Counted from the stretch's first letter, positions 16,173 to 25,264 are shown. The stretch is 64,000 bases of DNA from Plantibacter sp050587525 (GCF_050587525.1 NZ_JBOBFT010000004.1:1-64000); one strand, 5' to 3'. Numbers and translations: made by a program. The notes: generated by a model not told the origin, from the sequence alone.

Positions 16173-17557
16173 GCTGGTTGCGGTCCCTCTCGATCCGCGC
16201 TCGGATCACCCTCGGCAGCGTCGTGGTCGCGCTCGTCGCCGTCTCGGGTGCCGCGGTAGCGATGCATCAGCAGATCGAGCGGATCGTGCACGAGTCCGAA
16301 GTGACACTCGCGGAGGGGGATCTGTCGCCCTATGAGGCGGATCTCCACGCCCATCCAGACGAGGCGCCGGACTCGCCTGCTGCAGGCATCCTCGTCCTCG
16401 TGCGTGCACCGGACGGCAGCATTCCGGTCGACACCACGCCTCATGACATCCGCGAGGTCATCCATCGGTATCCCAGCGGACTCCCCGACGGCGTGACCAC
16501 CGTGCTCACAGACGAGAACGTCCGCTTCACGCTCGTGTCTCGGACAGTCAACACCTCGGCTGGAGCCTGGGAGGTGTGGGCGGCGCGAAGCGGGGCGAGC
16601 GGCGACTTGACGATGCGGGCGCTCGACGGTGCCCTGCTCATCGGCGCTGCCGTGCTCATCGGCGTGTTCGGCGTTGCAGCCTGGCTCCTGACGACCGCGG
16701 CGCTCCGGCCGGTCGCTCGCATGCGACGGACGGCGGAGACGCTCAGCACGGACGCAACCGGCCAGCTGCTCCCGGTCGGCCCAGCGCACGACGAACTCGC
16801 CGCCCTCGCGGAGACGCTCAACGACTTCATCGCCAGAATGCGAGCGACAGCGGCCCGTGAGCGCGAGATGGTCTCCGCGGCGAGCCACGAGCTGCGCACT
16901 CCGATCGCTGCGATGACGACCCAGCTCGAACTCGCGCACCGGTCCTTCGGCGACGCAGAGGCTCTCGAGACCGAGATCCGCGCCGCGGAAGGATCACTCG
17001 ACCGCCTCTCGCGCCTCGCCGCGAACCTGCTCGAACTCTCCAGACTCGACGCCGCGTCGCCGGCCGAACAATCAGCTTCCGTGACCGCGCTCGAGTCCGA
17101 GGTGATGGAGGCGGTCGATCGTGGACGTTTGGTTGCAGGAGTCTCGGGGCCACAGATCGAGTTCGATCTCGAGCTCCCGCACCCGACGGCGTCCGTGGCC
17201 CTCTCGGCGACGGCTTTCTCTCGGATCCTCGACAACCTCGTCGCGAATGCGGTCGCGGCCACCCCGTCGACGGGACTCATCCGGCTCTCCCTCCGACAAG
17301 ATGAAGCCGGGCTCGTCCTCGACGTGTCCGACACCGGCCGTGGCATGCCGGACGACTTCGTGCCGCACGCGTTCGATCGGTTCAGCAGGCCGGATGAGGC
17401 CCGAGACGTCCGGAGCGGCGGGAGCGGCTTGGGCCTCGCGCTCGTCGCAGCGCTCGCCCACAATGCAGGTGGGCAGGCGACCATCGGCAACAGGCCGAAC
17501 GGCGGGGTACTGGTCAGCGTCACGCTGCCCGAAGAGCCAGTGGGCACCAACATGTGA
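16169..17557 (+). CDS. Sensor histidine kinase
   Basis: A 462-residue membrane kinase. TM1 covers about residues 9-31. An extracytoplasmic sensor of about 110 residues follows, then TM2 near 155-178 with a HAMP linker (LRPVARMRRTAETLS). The HisKA box SHELRTPIAAMTTQLELA has its His near residue 240, and the HATPase domain carries NLVANAVAAT (N box), DTGRGMP (G1) and GSGLGLAL (G2). The GTG start overlaps the regulator stop as GTGA. The ligand of the sensor domain is unknown. Confidence 0.93.
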   Translation: MSWLRSLSIRARITLGSVVVALVAVSGAAVAMHQQIERIVHESEVTLAEGDLSPYEADLHAHPDEAPDSPAAGILVLVRAPDGSIPVDTTPHDIREVIHRYPSGLPDGVTTVLTDENVRFTLVSRTVNTSAGAWEVWAARSGASGDLTMRALDGALLIGAAVLIGVFGVAAWLLTTAALRPVARMRRTAETLSTDATGQLLPVGPAHDELAALAETLNDFIARMRATAAREREMVSAASHELRTPIAAMTTQLELAHRSFGDAEALETEIRAAEGSLDRLSRLAANLLELSRLDAASPAEQSASVTALESEVMEAVDRGRLVAGVSGPQIEFDLELPHPTASVALSATAFSRILDNLVANAVAATPSTGLIRLSLRQDEAGLVLDVSDTGRGMPDDFVPHAFDRFSRPDEARDVRSGGSGLGLALVAALAHNAGGQATIGNRPNGGVLVSVTLPEEPVGTNM

Positions 17558-17676
17558 GACCTCGAACATACTGAGGCCCGGTTTCTCGGGACCCGCCGAG
17601 TATCGACGACCACGCTGAGGGAACACGATCCGCCAGGCACCCGCCGAGTGGCGAACCCGAGCGAGAGGACGCCGAT

Positions 17677-19098
17677 GTGACCACCCAGCGCATCGATCGG
17701 CCACGGTCCGCGAACACGGTCACGGGACGCATCTCCGTAGACCGGAAACGAACGCACCGACGTCGGATGCGCGCGGCCGATCTCCTCGTCGTGCTGTGCT
17801 GGGTGTCCGTCGCCATGTCCGTCGCCCTCTTCCTCTCGAGCGGTGGTGCCGCGAAGCTGCAGACGCCCGGTGCGGTCGTGACCGCCGGCGGCATCATCGC
17901 CGGCCTCGTCGGAACCGACCTCATCCTCGTGATGCTCGTGCTCGCTGCACGGATTCCGGCCATCGATCGCGCAATCGGCCAGGACGCCGCGATGGCAGTG
18001 CACCGCCGACTGGGGAAGCCGGCCCTGTACCTGATCCTCGGTCACGGACTCCTGCTCATCATCGGGTACGCGATGACCGACGGTTCGAACGTCTTCGCCG
18101 AGACGATCTCGCTCCTGAGCGGCACCGACCTCCTGCTCGCGCTCCTCGGCACGGTACTCATCGTGCTCGTGGTCGTCACCTCTGTCGTCGCCGTCCGCAA
18201 ACGCTTCCCCTACGAGGTGTGGCAGGCCATCCACCTGCTGAGCTACGTCGCCGTCCTCGTCGCGCTCCCGCACCAGTTGTCCACCGGCCAGGTCCTCGCC
18301 ACCGGCACGCTGCAGCGGATCTACTGGATCGGACTCTCCGCGCTGGCGTTCGGATCGATCGCATGGTTCCGGTTCACGATTCCCGCCATCAGGACGATCC
18401 GGCACGGCATCCGCGTCGAGGCCGTCGAGACCATCGCGCCCGGGGTCTTCTCCATCCATTTCACGGGCCGTGATCTGCGGGGTCTCGGGGCCATCGGCGG
18501 ACAGTACGCGATCTGGCGGTTCTGGAGCAGAGGCACCTGGTGGCACGCGCACCCCATCTCTTTCTCCGCGGTGCCGAGGAACGGCCACGCACGCATCACC
18601 GTCCGCGAACTCGGCGCGGGGACCGGACGGCTGAGCCGCCTCCGCCCGGGAACGAGGGTGTCGATCGAGGGACCGTACGGCGTCTTCACCCCGATCGCTC
18701 GGACGGCGCCGAAGCTCGCCATCATCACGGCAGGCATCGGAATCACCCCGGCCAGGGCGCTCCTCGAGCATTCCGAGCTCGAACCGGGCGAGGCGACTGT
18801 CCTCCTGCGCGGCACCGACCAGTCCCAGGCCTACCTCTGGGACGAGATGGAAACGCTCGTCCATCGGAACCGCGGCACCCTGTACTGGATGCTCGGCAGG
18901 CGACCCGCCGGCCTCGACACCTGGATGTCGGCCGACGCCATCGGGCGAGGGGTCACGATCGAATCCGTCTTCCCTCACCTGCATGAGTCCGATCTGTACG
19001 TCTGCGGGCCGTCCGCTTGGACGGACCTCGTCGTCAGGGACGCGCGAGCGGCCGGAATCCCGGGACGGCAGATCCACACAGAGAGGTTCGACTGGTGA
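17677..19098 (+). CDS. Membrane ferric-reductase-like flavohaem oxidoreductase
   Basis: A 473-residue protein. The N-terminal half has about six transmembrane helices of the ferric-reductase-like domain, with His residues on paired helices (VHRRLGKPALYLILGHGLLL and WQAIHLLSYVAVLVALPHQ) suited to bind two haems. The C-terminal half is a cytosolic FAD/NAD(P) module: WHAHPISFSAVP, SIEGPYGVF, AIITAGIGITPARALLEH and YVCGPSAWTDLV. It would move electrons from NAD(P)H across the membrane. The following FMN-binding protein is the plausible acceptor and overlaps it as GTGA. No ferredoxin [2Fe-2S] domain is present. Confidence 0.9.
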   Translation: MTTQRIDRPRSANTVTGRISVDRKRTHRRRMRAADLLVVLCWVSVAMSVALFLSSGGAAKLQTPGAVVTAGGIIAGLVGTDLILVMLVLAARIPAIDRAIGQDAAMAVHRRLGKPALYLILGHGLLLIIGYAMTDGSNVFAETISLLSGTDLLLALLGTVLIVLVVVTSVVAVRKRFPYEVWQAIHLLSYVAVLVALPHQLSTGQVLATGTLQRIYWIGLSALAFGSIAWFRFTIPAIRTIRHGIRVEAVETIAPGVFSIHFTGRDLRGLGAIGGQYAIWRFWSRGTWWHAHPISFSAVPRNGHARITVRELGAGTGRLSRLRPGTRVSIEGPYGVFTPIARTAPKLAIITAGIGITPARALLEHSELEPGEATVLLRGTDQSQAYLWDEMETLVHRNRGTLYWMLGRRPAGLDTWMSADAIGRGVTIESVFPHLHESDLYVCGPSAWTDLVVRDARAAGIPGRQIHTERFDW

Positions 19099-19631
19099 GA
19101 ACACGAGCAGCGATCGTAAGCATCCTGGCCTCAGCCGCCGTCCTGATCGGTGGATGGGAGCTGGGCAACGCAGGAGTCGCAACGACGCCGACGGGGACGA
19201 CCGCAGGAACGGCGGCCGGCTCGGCACCCGCTCCGGCACCCGCTCCGGCGCCTGCGGCCGGCGCCACGACAACAGCGCCTCCATCCGGTACGGGGTCGAC
19301 GCCGGCGCCCTCCGCCGGCACTCCGTCGGCGCCGGCCGCGCCGGTGAAGACCGCGGACGGAACCTACACTGGCGCCTCCGAATCGACGCAGTACGGCGAC
19401 GTCCAGGTCAGCATCACGGTGAGCGCGGGGAAGATCAGCAATGTGACCGCAGTGCATCTCACCGATCAGGGCGGTCGTTCCGTCTCGATCTCCAACCGGG
19501 CGGCACCGATCCTGCGACAGGAGGTCATCGCCGCACAATCAGCGAAGGTGCAAGGCGTGAGCGGGGCGACCTACACGACCGACGGGTACCTGAGCTCCGT
19601 GCAGTCGGCGATCGACCAGGCAGGACTGTGA
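19095..19631 (+). CDS. Extracytoplasmic FMN-binding domain protein
   Basis: A 178-residue exported protein. An N-terminal hydrophobic segment (residues 5-22) acts as signal or anchor; no lipobox Cys is present. A roughly 70-residue Ala/Pro/Thr/Ser-rich linker with repeated APAP follows, then a C-terminal FMN-binding domain (TADGTYTGASESTQYGDVQVSI...). The ApbE target motif SGAT is at residues 156-159, so Thr159 is the expected covalent FMN site. The ApbE gene follows at once. The start is GTG 19095, inside the reductase stop. It should act as a cell-surface flavin electron carrier. Confidence 0.9.
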   Translation: MRTRAAIVSILASAAVLIGGWELGNAGVATTPTGTTAGTAAGSAPAPAPAPAPAAGATTTAPPSGTGSTPAPSAGTPSAPAAPVKTADGTYTGASESTQYGDVQVSITVSAGKISNVTAVHLTDQGGRSVSISNRAAPILRQEVIAAQSAKVQGVSGATYTTDGYLSSVQSAIDQAGL

Positions 19632-20398
19632 CGACCATGATCCACACCTTCGCAACCATGGGAACCGTCGCGAGCCTGCGACTGCACAGCGACACGCCGT
19701 CCCCGATCGTCGAGCAGATCGAAGCGGTGTTCGCCGATGCGGACGAACGATTCAGCCTCTACCGGCCGGATTCGGAGGCGAGCCGGATCGCACGACATGA
19801 CATCGCGCTCTCCGACGCGAGCACGACAATGCGCGACATGTATGCGCTCGCCCTCGATTGGCGCGCGGTGACGTCAGGAGTCTTCACACCGCATCGCTCC
19901 GACGGATTCATCGACCTCGCAGGCGTCGTGAAAGCGGCTGCGATCGACGCAGCCGGGACGATCCTCGATGAAACGGGGATCGAGGACTGGCTGCTGAACG
20001 CCGGGGGAGACATCCTCTCTCGAGGCTCGGACCACGGTGCGCCCTGGCGCGTCGGCATCGTCGATCCTGTCGACCGCGACCGGTTGTTGACCTCGGTCGA
20101 ACTGACCGGTGACAGACGTGCGATCGCGACATCCGGCATCGGGGAGCGAGGGGAGCACGTCTGGCGCCGGAACGAATTCCCGACGGACGCCGACCCGGTC
20201 CAGGTCACGGTCCTCGCCGCGCACATTCTGACCGCCGACGTCTGGGCGACGGCGATCCTCGCCGGCGGAACGCCTGCGCTCGACGATGCGACCGACCGCT
20301 TCGACCTCGACGTCCTCTGTTGCGACCGCACCGGTGCACTGCTGGTGACCCAGGGACTCCGAGCGCGAATCACCGACCCGGCGACGGTGCAGTGCTGA
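19628..20398 (+). CDS. apbE: FAD:protein FMN transferase (ApbE family)
   Basis: A 256-residue transferase that would attach FMN to the Thr of the SGAT motif in the preceding protein. Landmarks are TMGTVASLRL at the start, RFSLYRPDSEASRI, FIDLAGVVKAAAIDAAG, WLLNAGGDILSRG, and the C-terminal ATSGIGERGEHVW and LTADVWATAILAGG segments of the active site. It is shorter than E. coli ApbE (about 350) because it lacks a signal and some loops; catalysis would be cytoplasmic or membrane-associated. The start GTG 19628 overlaps the previous stop as GTGA; ATG 19637 is an alternative. Confidence 0.92.
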   Translation: MTTMIHTFATMGTVASLRLHSDTPSPIVEQIEAVFADADERFSLYRPDSEASRIARHDIALSDASTTMRDMYALALDWRAVTSGVFTPHRSDGFIDLAGVVKAAAIDAAGTILDETGIEDWLLNAGGDILSRGSDHGAPWRVGIVDPVDRDRLLTSVELTGDRRAIATSGIGERGEHVWRRNEFPTDADPVQVTVLAAHILTADVWATAILAGGTPALDDATDRFDLDVLCCDRTGALLVTQGLRARITDPATVQC

Positions 20399-21183
20399 GC
20401 GGCGCGCGGCAGGCTTCGTTCGCCGCGTCGAAGGTCCCAGAGGTCACCCTGCTGTTCTGGACCGTGAAGCTCTTGACGACCGGTCTCGGTGAGACCGCGT
20501 CCGACTGGCTCGTGGTGCACACGGAACCGGTGCTCATCGTGCTGGTCACCGCAGGAGCGTTCGCCGTCTGTCTGCTCGTGCAGCTCGCGGCGGACCGCTA
20601 CGTGGTGTGGCGGTACTGGCTGCTCGTTGCGATGATCGGCGTGTTCGGGACGATGGTCGCGGACGTCGCCCACATCGTCGTCGGCGTGCCGTACCTCGTG
20701 TCGACGACGGCGTTCGCCGCACTCCTCGCCCTGGTCCTGTTCGTCTGGTGGCGCGTGGAGGGGACCCTGTCGATCCATTCCATCGTCACCCGTCGTCGTG
20801 AGCTCTTCTACTGGGCCACCGTCTGCTCGACGTTCGCTCTCGGTACCGCCGCAGGCGACTTCGCGGCCCACGACCTCGGACTCGGGTACGGCGGTTCCGC
20901 GATCGCCTTCGGCATCGTCTTCCTCCTCCCGGGGCTCGCGCACCGATACCTCGGCTGGTCGGCCGTCGCCATGTTCTGGACGTCCTACATCGTCACGCGG
21001 CCGCTCGGCGCATCGATCGCCGACGGCCTCGCCGTGTCCGCCTCCCGGGGCGGCCTCGGCCTCGGAACGGGGGAGGTGACCCTCGTGGCGCTCGCCCTCA
21101 CCATCGTCCTCGTGGCGTACATCGCATGGCGGCGGCAACGGTCCTTCGGGGCGACCGTTCCTCCTTCAACGCCCCTCGCATGA
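20392..21183 (+). CDS. COG4705-type multi-pass membrane protein
   Basis: A 263-residue membrane protein with about eight hydrophobic segments. The opening VPEVTLLFWTVKLLTTGLGETASDWL, the repeat-like second half ELFYWATVCSTFALGTAAGDF, and SYIVTRPLGASIADGLAV are the pattern I recall for COG4705 proteins, whose two halves look like an internal duplication. Function unknown. It starts at GTG 20392 inside the apbE end (seven-base overlap) and is therefore part of the flavin cassette operon. It may help anchor or supply the redox chain, but this is inference. Confidence 0.82.
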   Translation: MLSGARQASFAASKVPEVTLLFWTVKLLTTGLGETASDWLVVHTEPVLIVLVTAGAFAVCLLVQLAADRYVVWRYWLLVAMIGVFGTMVADVAHIVVGVPYLVSTTAFAALLALVLFVWWRVEGTLSIHSIVTRRRELFYWATVCSTFALGTAAGDFAAHDLGLGYGGSAIAFGIVFLLPGLAHRYLGWSAVAMFWTSYIVTRPLGASIADGLAVSASRGGLGLGTGEVTLVALALTIVLVAYIAWRRQRSFGATVPPSTPLA

Positions 21184-21268
21184 CGCCACCGGCCCATCCG
21201 CACGATCACGGCCACAGACCGGTACAGGCGAGCAACGACGAATCAGCGCGAGGACAGTCCCGGAACCG

Positions 21269-22453
21269 CTATCGGCCGTCGACGATCGACATGAAGCCTG
21301 CGAACGCGAAAAGGCCCGGCACCACGTACAGGAACACAAGGAGCGAGAACCACCCCACCGCACCGACGATCGACCAGCCGCCGTTCCTCCGATCACGGAT
21401 GATAAGGCGTCGTCCGTCGGGGCCGATGCGGGGCTCAGGAGCGATCCAGGGGACGTTCGGATGCTCGCGTTCGGCCTTCAGCTTCGCGAGCAGTCTGGGG
21501 ATGTCTTGTCCCTGGATGCGTTCATCGAGGTAGCGATCCGCTTTCAGAAGGATGCGCGGGACCACACGTGTGAGGACGGCATGGGCGGAGCGCCAAGGCT
21601 CTGGGGTCGAGAAGTCGGCTGCACCGGAGGTGAAGAAGACGAGTCGGTCGTCGATGATCTCGACGTTGAATCGATCGGCTTCGTCGATGAGGGCAACCAT
21701 GACGTCCGGCGTGAGGACGTAGAGCGCCTCCTTGCCGTAGCCGGACGGCGTGTACGTGCGGAAGTGGGCATCGAATCGGCCCTCGAGGGAGATCCGCTGC
21801 GATCTCGCGATGCTCGCGGGGAGGTCGCTGCCCAAGCCGTCGTTCGACACCGCATCGAGGATGAGATGGGGGAGCGGAGCGGGCAGCGTGACGGTGAGGT
21901 ACTGCCACGAACGGGATCCGCGACCGGTCGTGACGAGGTTCCCGAACTCGACGCCCGGCGCTGCGAACCTCGGGAACGCACGCGCCCCACGGCCGCGTGC
22001 GCTCATGATCGAGGTGAACGTCGCGGCGGGGCTCGCCTGCGCTTCGAACCCGTTGGCGAGCGCGGTCAGCGTCTGCCGCCAGTCCTGCAGGCGTGAGCGC
22101 GGCGACGGGGGCCGCTTCGCCCACAGATGCAGCCATGACGCTCCGACGAGCCACAGGACAAGGACGGCGATCGCCACGAGCAGCCCCGTCGCATCGGCTG
22201 GGGTGACACGACCGTCCTGAAAGGAGTCGACGCGGATGCCGATGACCATGAACACGATGCAGCAGTACCAGAGGATCAGGCAGTGGTTCACATGCACGAG
22301 CACCTGGCGTTTCGTCGGGACCCAGCTCGGCCGAGAATCGCGTCGAACGGATGCCATCGCGGCCGCCACGTCGGATTCGGGTGCTTCCAACCAGCCCAAT
22401 TCCACGCGCATCGTCCTCTCGTTCGGCGCCGGTTCCGTCGCGGTCGATGCCAT
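21269..22453 (-). CDS. Membrane protein of unknown function
   Basis: A protein of about 394 residues. Two hydrophobic segments lie near residues 55-75 and 90-115 and two more at the C terminus (GGWSIVGAVGWFSLLVFLYVVPGLFAFAGFM). Between them is a large soluble part with EALYVLTPDVMVALIDEADRFNVEIIDDRLVFF, resembling bacterial proteins annotated as DUF3137-like. I do not recognise a function. ATG 22453 was chosen; ATG 22414, preceded by GAGAGG, is a plausible shorter start. It is divergent from the DUF2269 gene. Confidence 0.75.
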   Translation of the reverse strand: MASTATEPAPNERTMRVELGWLEAPESDVAAAMASVRRDSRPSWVPTKRQVLVHVNHCLILWYCCIVFMVIGIRVDSFQDGRVTPADATGLLVAIAVLVLWLVGASWLHLWAKRPPSPRSRLQDWRQTLTALANGFEAQASPAATFTSIMSARGRGARAFPRFAAPGVEFGNLVTTGRGSRSWQYLTVTLPAPLPHLILDAVSNDGLGSDLPASIARSQRISLEGRFDAHFRTYTPSGYGKEALYVLTPDVMVALIDEADRFNVEIIDDRLVFFTSGAADFSTPEPWRSAHAVLTRVVPRILLKADRYLDERIQGQDIPRLLAKLKAEREHPNVPWIAPEPRIGPDGRRLIIRDRRNGGWSIVGAVGWFSLLVFLYVVPGLFAFAGFMSIVDGR

Positions 22454-22528
22454 CGACCATCGTATCGACGACGGCCTCTTCCGCGGCGCCGCGAGCCGCA
22501 CGAGCGCCCCGAGCGGTAGCCTGTCGGC

Positions 22529-22963
22529 ATGGATACCGTCTTCTCAGTGCTCCACGTCGTCGGAGCCGTCTTCATCGTCGGGCCGATGGCCATTCTGCCA
22601 ATGACCGCCATGCGCGCGTTGCGGACGGGGAACCACGCCCAGGTCGGCGTGCTGGCGAAGTCCACGATGATCTTCAGCTACCTCTCGCTCATCGTCTTCG
22701 TGCTCGGTTTCGGTCTCGTCGGCTTGGCTGACCCGAAGTACAACCTGTCGGTCACGACCCCGTGGGTGCTGTGGTCGATCATTCTGTACGTGATCGCCGT
22801 GGTCCTGAGCCTCGTCGTCGTCGTGCCCGCCATGCGTCGCGCGGCCGCGTCAGGCTCGGGGGATTCCGTCGCGGTCGTGAAATCGCCCGCGATCAGTGCA
22901 GGATCGGGCATCGTCAGCCTGCTGCTCGTGGTCGTCGTCGTCCTCATGGTCTGGAAGCCCTGA
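22529..22963 (+). CDS. DUF2269-family small integral membrane protein
   Basis: A 144-residue protein with four transmembrane helices: VFSVLHVVGAVFIVGPMAIL, a loop with RTGNHAQ, then IFSYLSLIVFVLGFGLVGL, VLWSIILYVIAVVLSLVVVVPAMRRA and a last helix near the C terminus. The His in the first helix and the GP turn fit DUF2269. Function unknown. A perfect 12-bp-stem hairpin follows the stop at once. Confidence 0.82.
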   Translation: MDTVFSVLHVVGAVFIVGPMAILPMTAMRALRTGNHAQVGVLAKSTMIFSYLSLIVFVLGFGLVGLADPKYNLSVTTPWVLWSIILYVIAVVLSLVVVVPAMRRAAASGSGDSVAVVKSPAISAGSGIVSLLLVVVVVLMVWKP

Positions 22964-22976
22964 GCACTGGCCTCGA

Positions 22977-23003
22977 GTTCCTGAGCTCGGAGAGCTCAGG
23001 AAC
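22977..23003 (+). terminator. Perfect 12-bp-stem hairpin after the DUF2269 gene
   Basis: Arms GTTCCTGAGCTC (22977-22988) and GAGCTCAGGAAC (22992-23003) enclose a three-base loop. It starts 14 bases after the stop. No T-tract follows, as is usual in high-GC actinobacteria. Confidence 0.7.
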
Positions 23004-23124
23004 GTGCCGATCTCAGCTCGGATATCGGGTATACCAGCGCGGCATGCTGCTCCCGCGAGGGGAGGGAGACCCTCTTGCACCCTGGCAGTTGCGACCCGGC
23101 CGCCGTTGCGCGTCCCGCGTCGAC

Positions 23125-23164
23125 ACGAGGGGTCAGGCTCCGTTGCCGGCGCCCGACCCCTCGT
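23125..23164 (-). terminator. Stem-loop downstream of the MHS transporter gene
   Basis: Arms ACGAGGGGTC (23125-23134) and GACCCCTCGT (23155-23164) are perfect over 10 bp with a 20-base loop. It lies 75-114 bases past the stop of the minus-strand transporter gene. Confidence 0.45.
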
Positions 23165-23190
23165 TCCGCAGTGCCTGGTTCGAACGCTCT

Positions 23191-23222
23191 CAGGAATGCA
23201 CGCCGTCAGGAATGCACGCCGT
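23191..23222. repeat. 16-bp tandem duplication
   Basis: The unit CAGGAATGCACGCCGT occurs twice in direct succession, just past the end of the MHS transporter gene. It is probably a replication-slippage duplication. Confidence 0.85.
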
Positions 23223-23238
23223 CACGCACGTGCGCCGC

Positions 23239-24585
23239 TCAGGCGAGCTGACGCTTCTCTGCAGCGACGAGGGCGTTGATCCGAGCTCGCTCCGCACGTC
23301 CATAGGTCTCCTTGGTAACGAGGATCCCGATCAAGCCGATCACAGCCGCGGTCATGTACAGCAGCGATGCGCCGGGCCAGCCGATCCACCCCACGAGCAG
23401 CGCCGCCAGCAGCGGAGCGAAGCCGCCCAGGGCTGCCGCGATCTGATAGCCGAGCGAAGCGCCGGAGGTCCGGGTCGACGTGCCGAACTGTTCGGTGAGG
23501 AGCGATCCCTGGACTCCCGTCAACGACGCATGGATGACACCGATGCCGAAGACGAACACGGCGACGACGAGCGCGGGCGTCCCATCGTTCGTGAGCAGGT
23601 ACATCGGGAAGGCGAACCCGATCGCGACGAGGCATGCGGCGATGTAGATCGGCCTGCGCCCGACCCGGTCCGTGAGGGAGCCCATGAGGAAGGTCATCAC
23701 GATGGCGACGAGGCTCGCCGCGGTGATCGCGCCGAGTGCCGTCGGACGGATGTCGGGGAAGCGCTCGGAGAGGTAGTTGAGCAGGTAGGTCGCGGTGGAG
23801 TAGTAGGCGAATGACTCGACGATCCGCAAGGCGATGACGCGGAGGATGCTCCTCCAGTCGCGACGGATGGCGGTGAGGAACGGGTTCTTCTCGATCCGGC
23901 CCTCCGCCTTGGCTGACTCGAACTCAGGTGACTCCGACAGGCGCGAGCGGACGATGAGCGCCACGATGACGAGCACGGCGCTGAGGAGGAACGGGATCCG
24001 CCAGGCCCAATCGCCCTCGAGGTTCGCGCAGACGAGGAACATGCCGCTCGCGAGTGCGATGCCGAGCGGGTTCCCGGCCTGGGGGATGGCCGCGTACATG
24101 CCGCGCCGGTTCCAGGGAGCGTGTTCGTACGCCATCGTGATCGCGCCGCCCCACTCCGCGCCGAACGCGAGGCCCTGGATCATCCGGATGATGACGAGCA
24201 GGACCGGTGCGATGACACCGATCTGCGCGTAGGTCGGGAGGAGGCCGATGAGGAACGTCGCGCCTCCCATGACGAGCATCGCCCCGACGAGCACGGGCTT
24301 CCGGCCGAATCTGTCGGCGAGGTACCCGCCGACTGCGCCGCCGAGCGGTCGCATCAGGAATCCGACGGCGAGGGTCGCGAACGACAGGAGGGTGCCGATG
24401 AAGCGGTCGCTCTCGGGGAAGAACACCGCGCCGAAGTAGAGCGCAGACGCGGTGCCGTAGGCGATGAAGTCGTAGTTCTCGACGCTCGTGCCGAGCGCTG
24501 CGGCGAATGCCGTCTTGTTGCGGTCCTTCGATCCGAGGGCGGACGGCTGCGAGTGCGGCTCGGGGGAAGGGGTCGTTGTCGTCAC
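23239..24585 (-). CDS. MHS-family MFS transporter
   Basis: A 448-residue proton symporter of the metabolite:H+ symporter family (ShiA/KgtP/ProP-like). Key segments are TSVENYDFIAYGTASALYFGAVFFPESD at TM1, GGYLADRFGRKPVLVGAMLVMGGATFLIGLLPTYAQIG, FGAEWGGAITMAYEHAPWNRRGMYAAIPQAGNPLG and GSLTDRVGRRPIY. The family imports organic acids or compatible solutes, so pairing with an RpiB-type isomerase is unusual. It lies 138 bp after rpiB-like on the same strand and probably belongs to the same LacI-controlled transcript. Confidence 0.9.
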   Translation of the reverse strand: MTTTTPSPEPHSQPSALGSKDRNKTAFAAALGTSVENYDFIAYGTASALYFGAVFFPESDRFIGTLLSFATLAVGFLMRPLGGAVGGYLADRFGRKPVLVGAMLVMGGATFLIGLLPTYAQIGVIAPVLLVIIRMIQGLAFGAEWGGAITMAYEHAPWNRRGMYAAIPQAGNPLGIALASGMFLVCANLEGDWAWRIPFLLSAVLVIVALIVRSRLSESPEFESAKAEGRIEKNPFLTAIRRDWRSILRVIALRIVESFAYYSTATYLLNYLSERFPDIRPTALGAITAASLVAIVMTFLMGSLTDRVGRRPIYIAACLVAIGFAFPMYLLTNDGTPALVVAVFVFGIGVIHASLTGVQGSLLTEQFGTSTRTSGASLGYQIAAALGGFAPLLAALLVGWIGWPGASLLYMTAAVIGLIGILVTKETYGRAERARINALVAAEKRQLA

Positions 24586-24723
24586 GGATGGATCTCCTTT
24601 GATCGGGGGATGGAGCGTGCGTGGTGGGGAGGATCGGGTGGGTTCTGGGTCTGAGGACGGACGTGAGGGGCGGCGAACCGGCGGGAGGTTGCGGCAGCGC
24701 CCGTGGCTGAGGCGCAGCGGCGA

Positions 24724-25185
24724 TCAGCTCGCAGCAGGCGGAACGAGTTCGTCGAGGGCGTTCAACTTCCGAACCCGACGCCGAGTGTCCTCGTCGTCGT
24801 CGAAGGTCGCTGCGAGGAACTGCTGCACGATCTCGTCGATGAAGGCCGGCGGGACGAGCCAGGCCCCCAGAGCGATGACGTTCGCGTCGTCGTGTTCAAC
24901 GGCCTGGTGCGCCGAGTAGGTCTCGTTGGCGAGGCCGCAGCGGATGCCGGGGATCTTGTTGGCGGCCATGGTCGCACCTGCTCCGGTTCCGCAGACGAGG
25001 ATGGCGCGGTGTGCGGTGCCATCGAGGACCGGCGCGCACGTCTCCTGGGTCACGTCCGGGAAGTCGACCGTTTTCGTGCTGGTCGCTCCGCGCTCGACGA
25101 CGGTGTGGCCGAGCCGTTCGACCGCGGCGATCACGCGCTGCTTCACGGGGAATCCCGCGTGGTCGGCTCCGACGGCAACGATCAT
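24724..25185 (-). CDS. RpiB/LacA/LacB-family sugar-phosphate isomerase
   Basis: A 153-residue aldose-ketose phosphate isomerase. The substrate-binding start VGADHAGFPVKQRVIAAVERLG, the active-site CGTGAGATMAANKIPGIRCGL with its Cys, and ETYSAHQAVEHDDANVIALGAW are all conserved. RpiB forms homodimers and usually acts on ribose-5-phosphate or related pentose/tetrose phosphates. The exact substrate is unknown. First gene of the LacI-regulated unit; the operator palindrome lies about 65 bp upstream. Confidence 0.9.
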   Translation of the reverse strand: MIVAVGADHAGFPVKQRVIAAVERLGHTVVERGATSTKTVDFPDVTQETCAPVLDGTAHRAILVCGTGAGATMAANKIPGIRCGLANETYSAHQAVEHDDANVIALGAWLVPPAFIDEIVQQFLAATFDDDEDTRRRVRKLNALDELVPPAAS

Positions 25186-25250
25186 GCTGATGTCCTTTCA
25201 GGACGGGAGTGACCGCTGAGCGGCCGAGTCTGGAATGCTCACCCGGGCCA

Positions 25251-25264
25251 TGGAAACGTTTCCA
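25251..25264. promoter_or_regulatory. LacI-family operator O1 (perfect palindrome)
   Basis: TGGAAACGTTTCCA is a perfect 14-bp palindrome with the central CG of LacI/GalR operators. It lies just downstream of the predicted start of the rpiB-like transcript, so bound repressor would block it. Confidence 0.85.

Noticed and set aside
16441..19284. 947-codon open frame on the minus strand opposite the kinase and reductase genes
   Set aside because: It is antisense to two genes with clear domains; its translation is Arg/Ser/Pro-rich without any family pattern, as expected for shadow frames at high GC.
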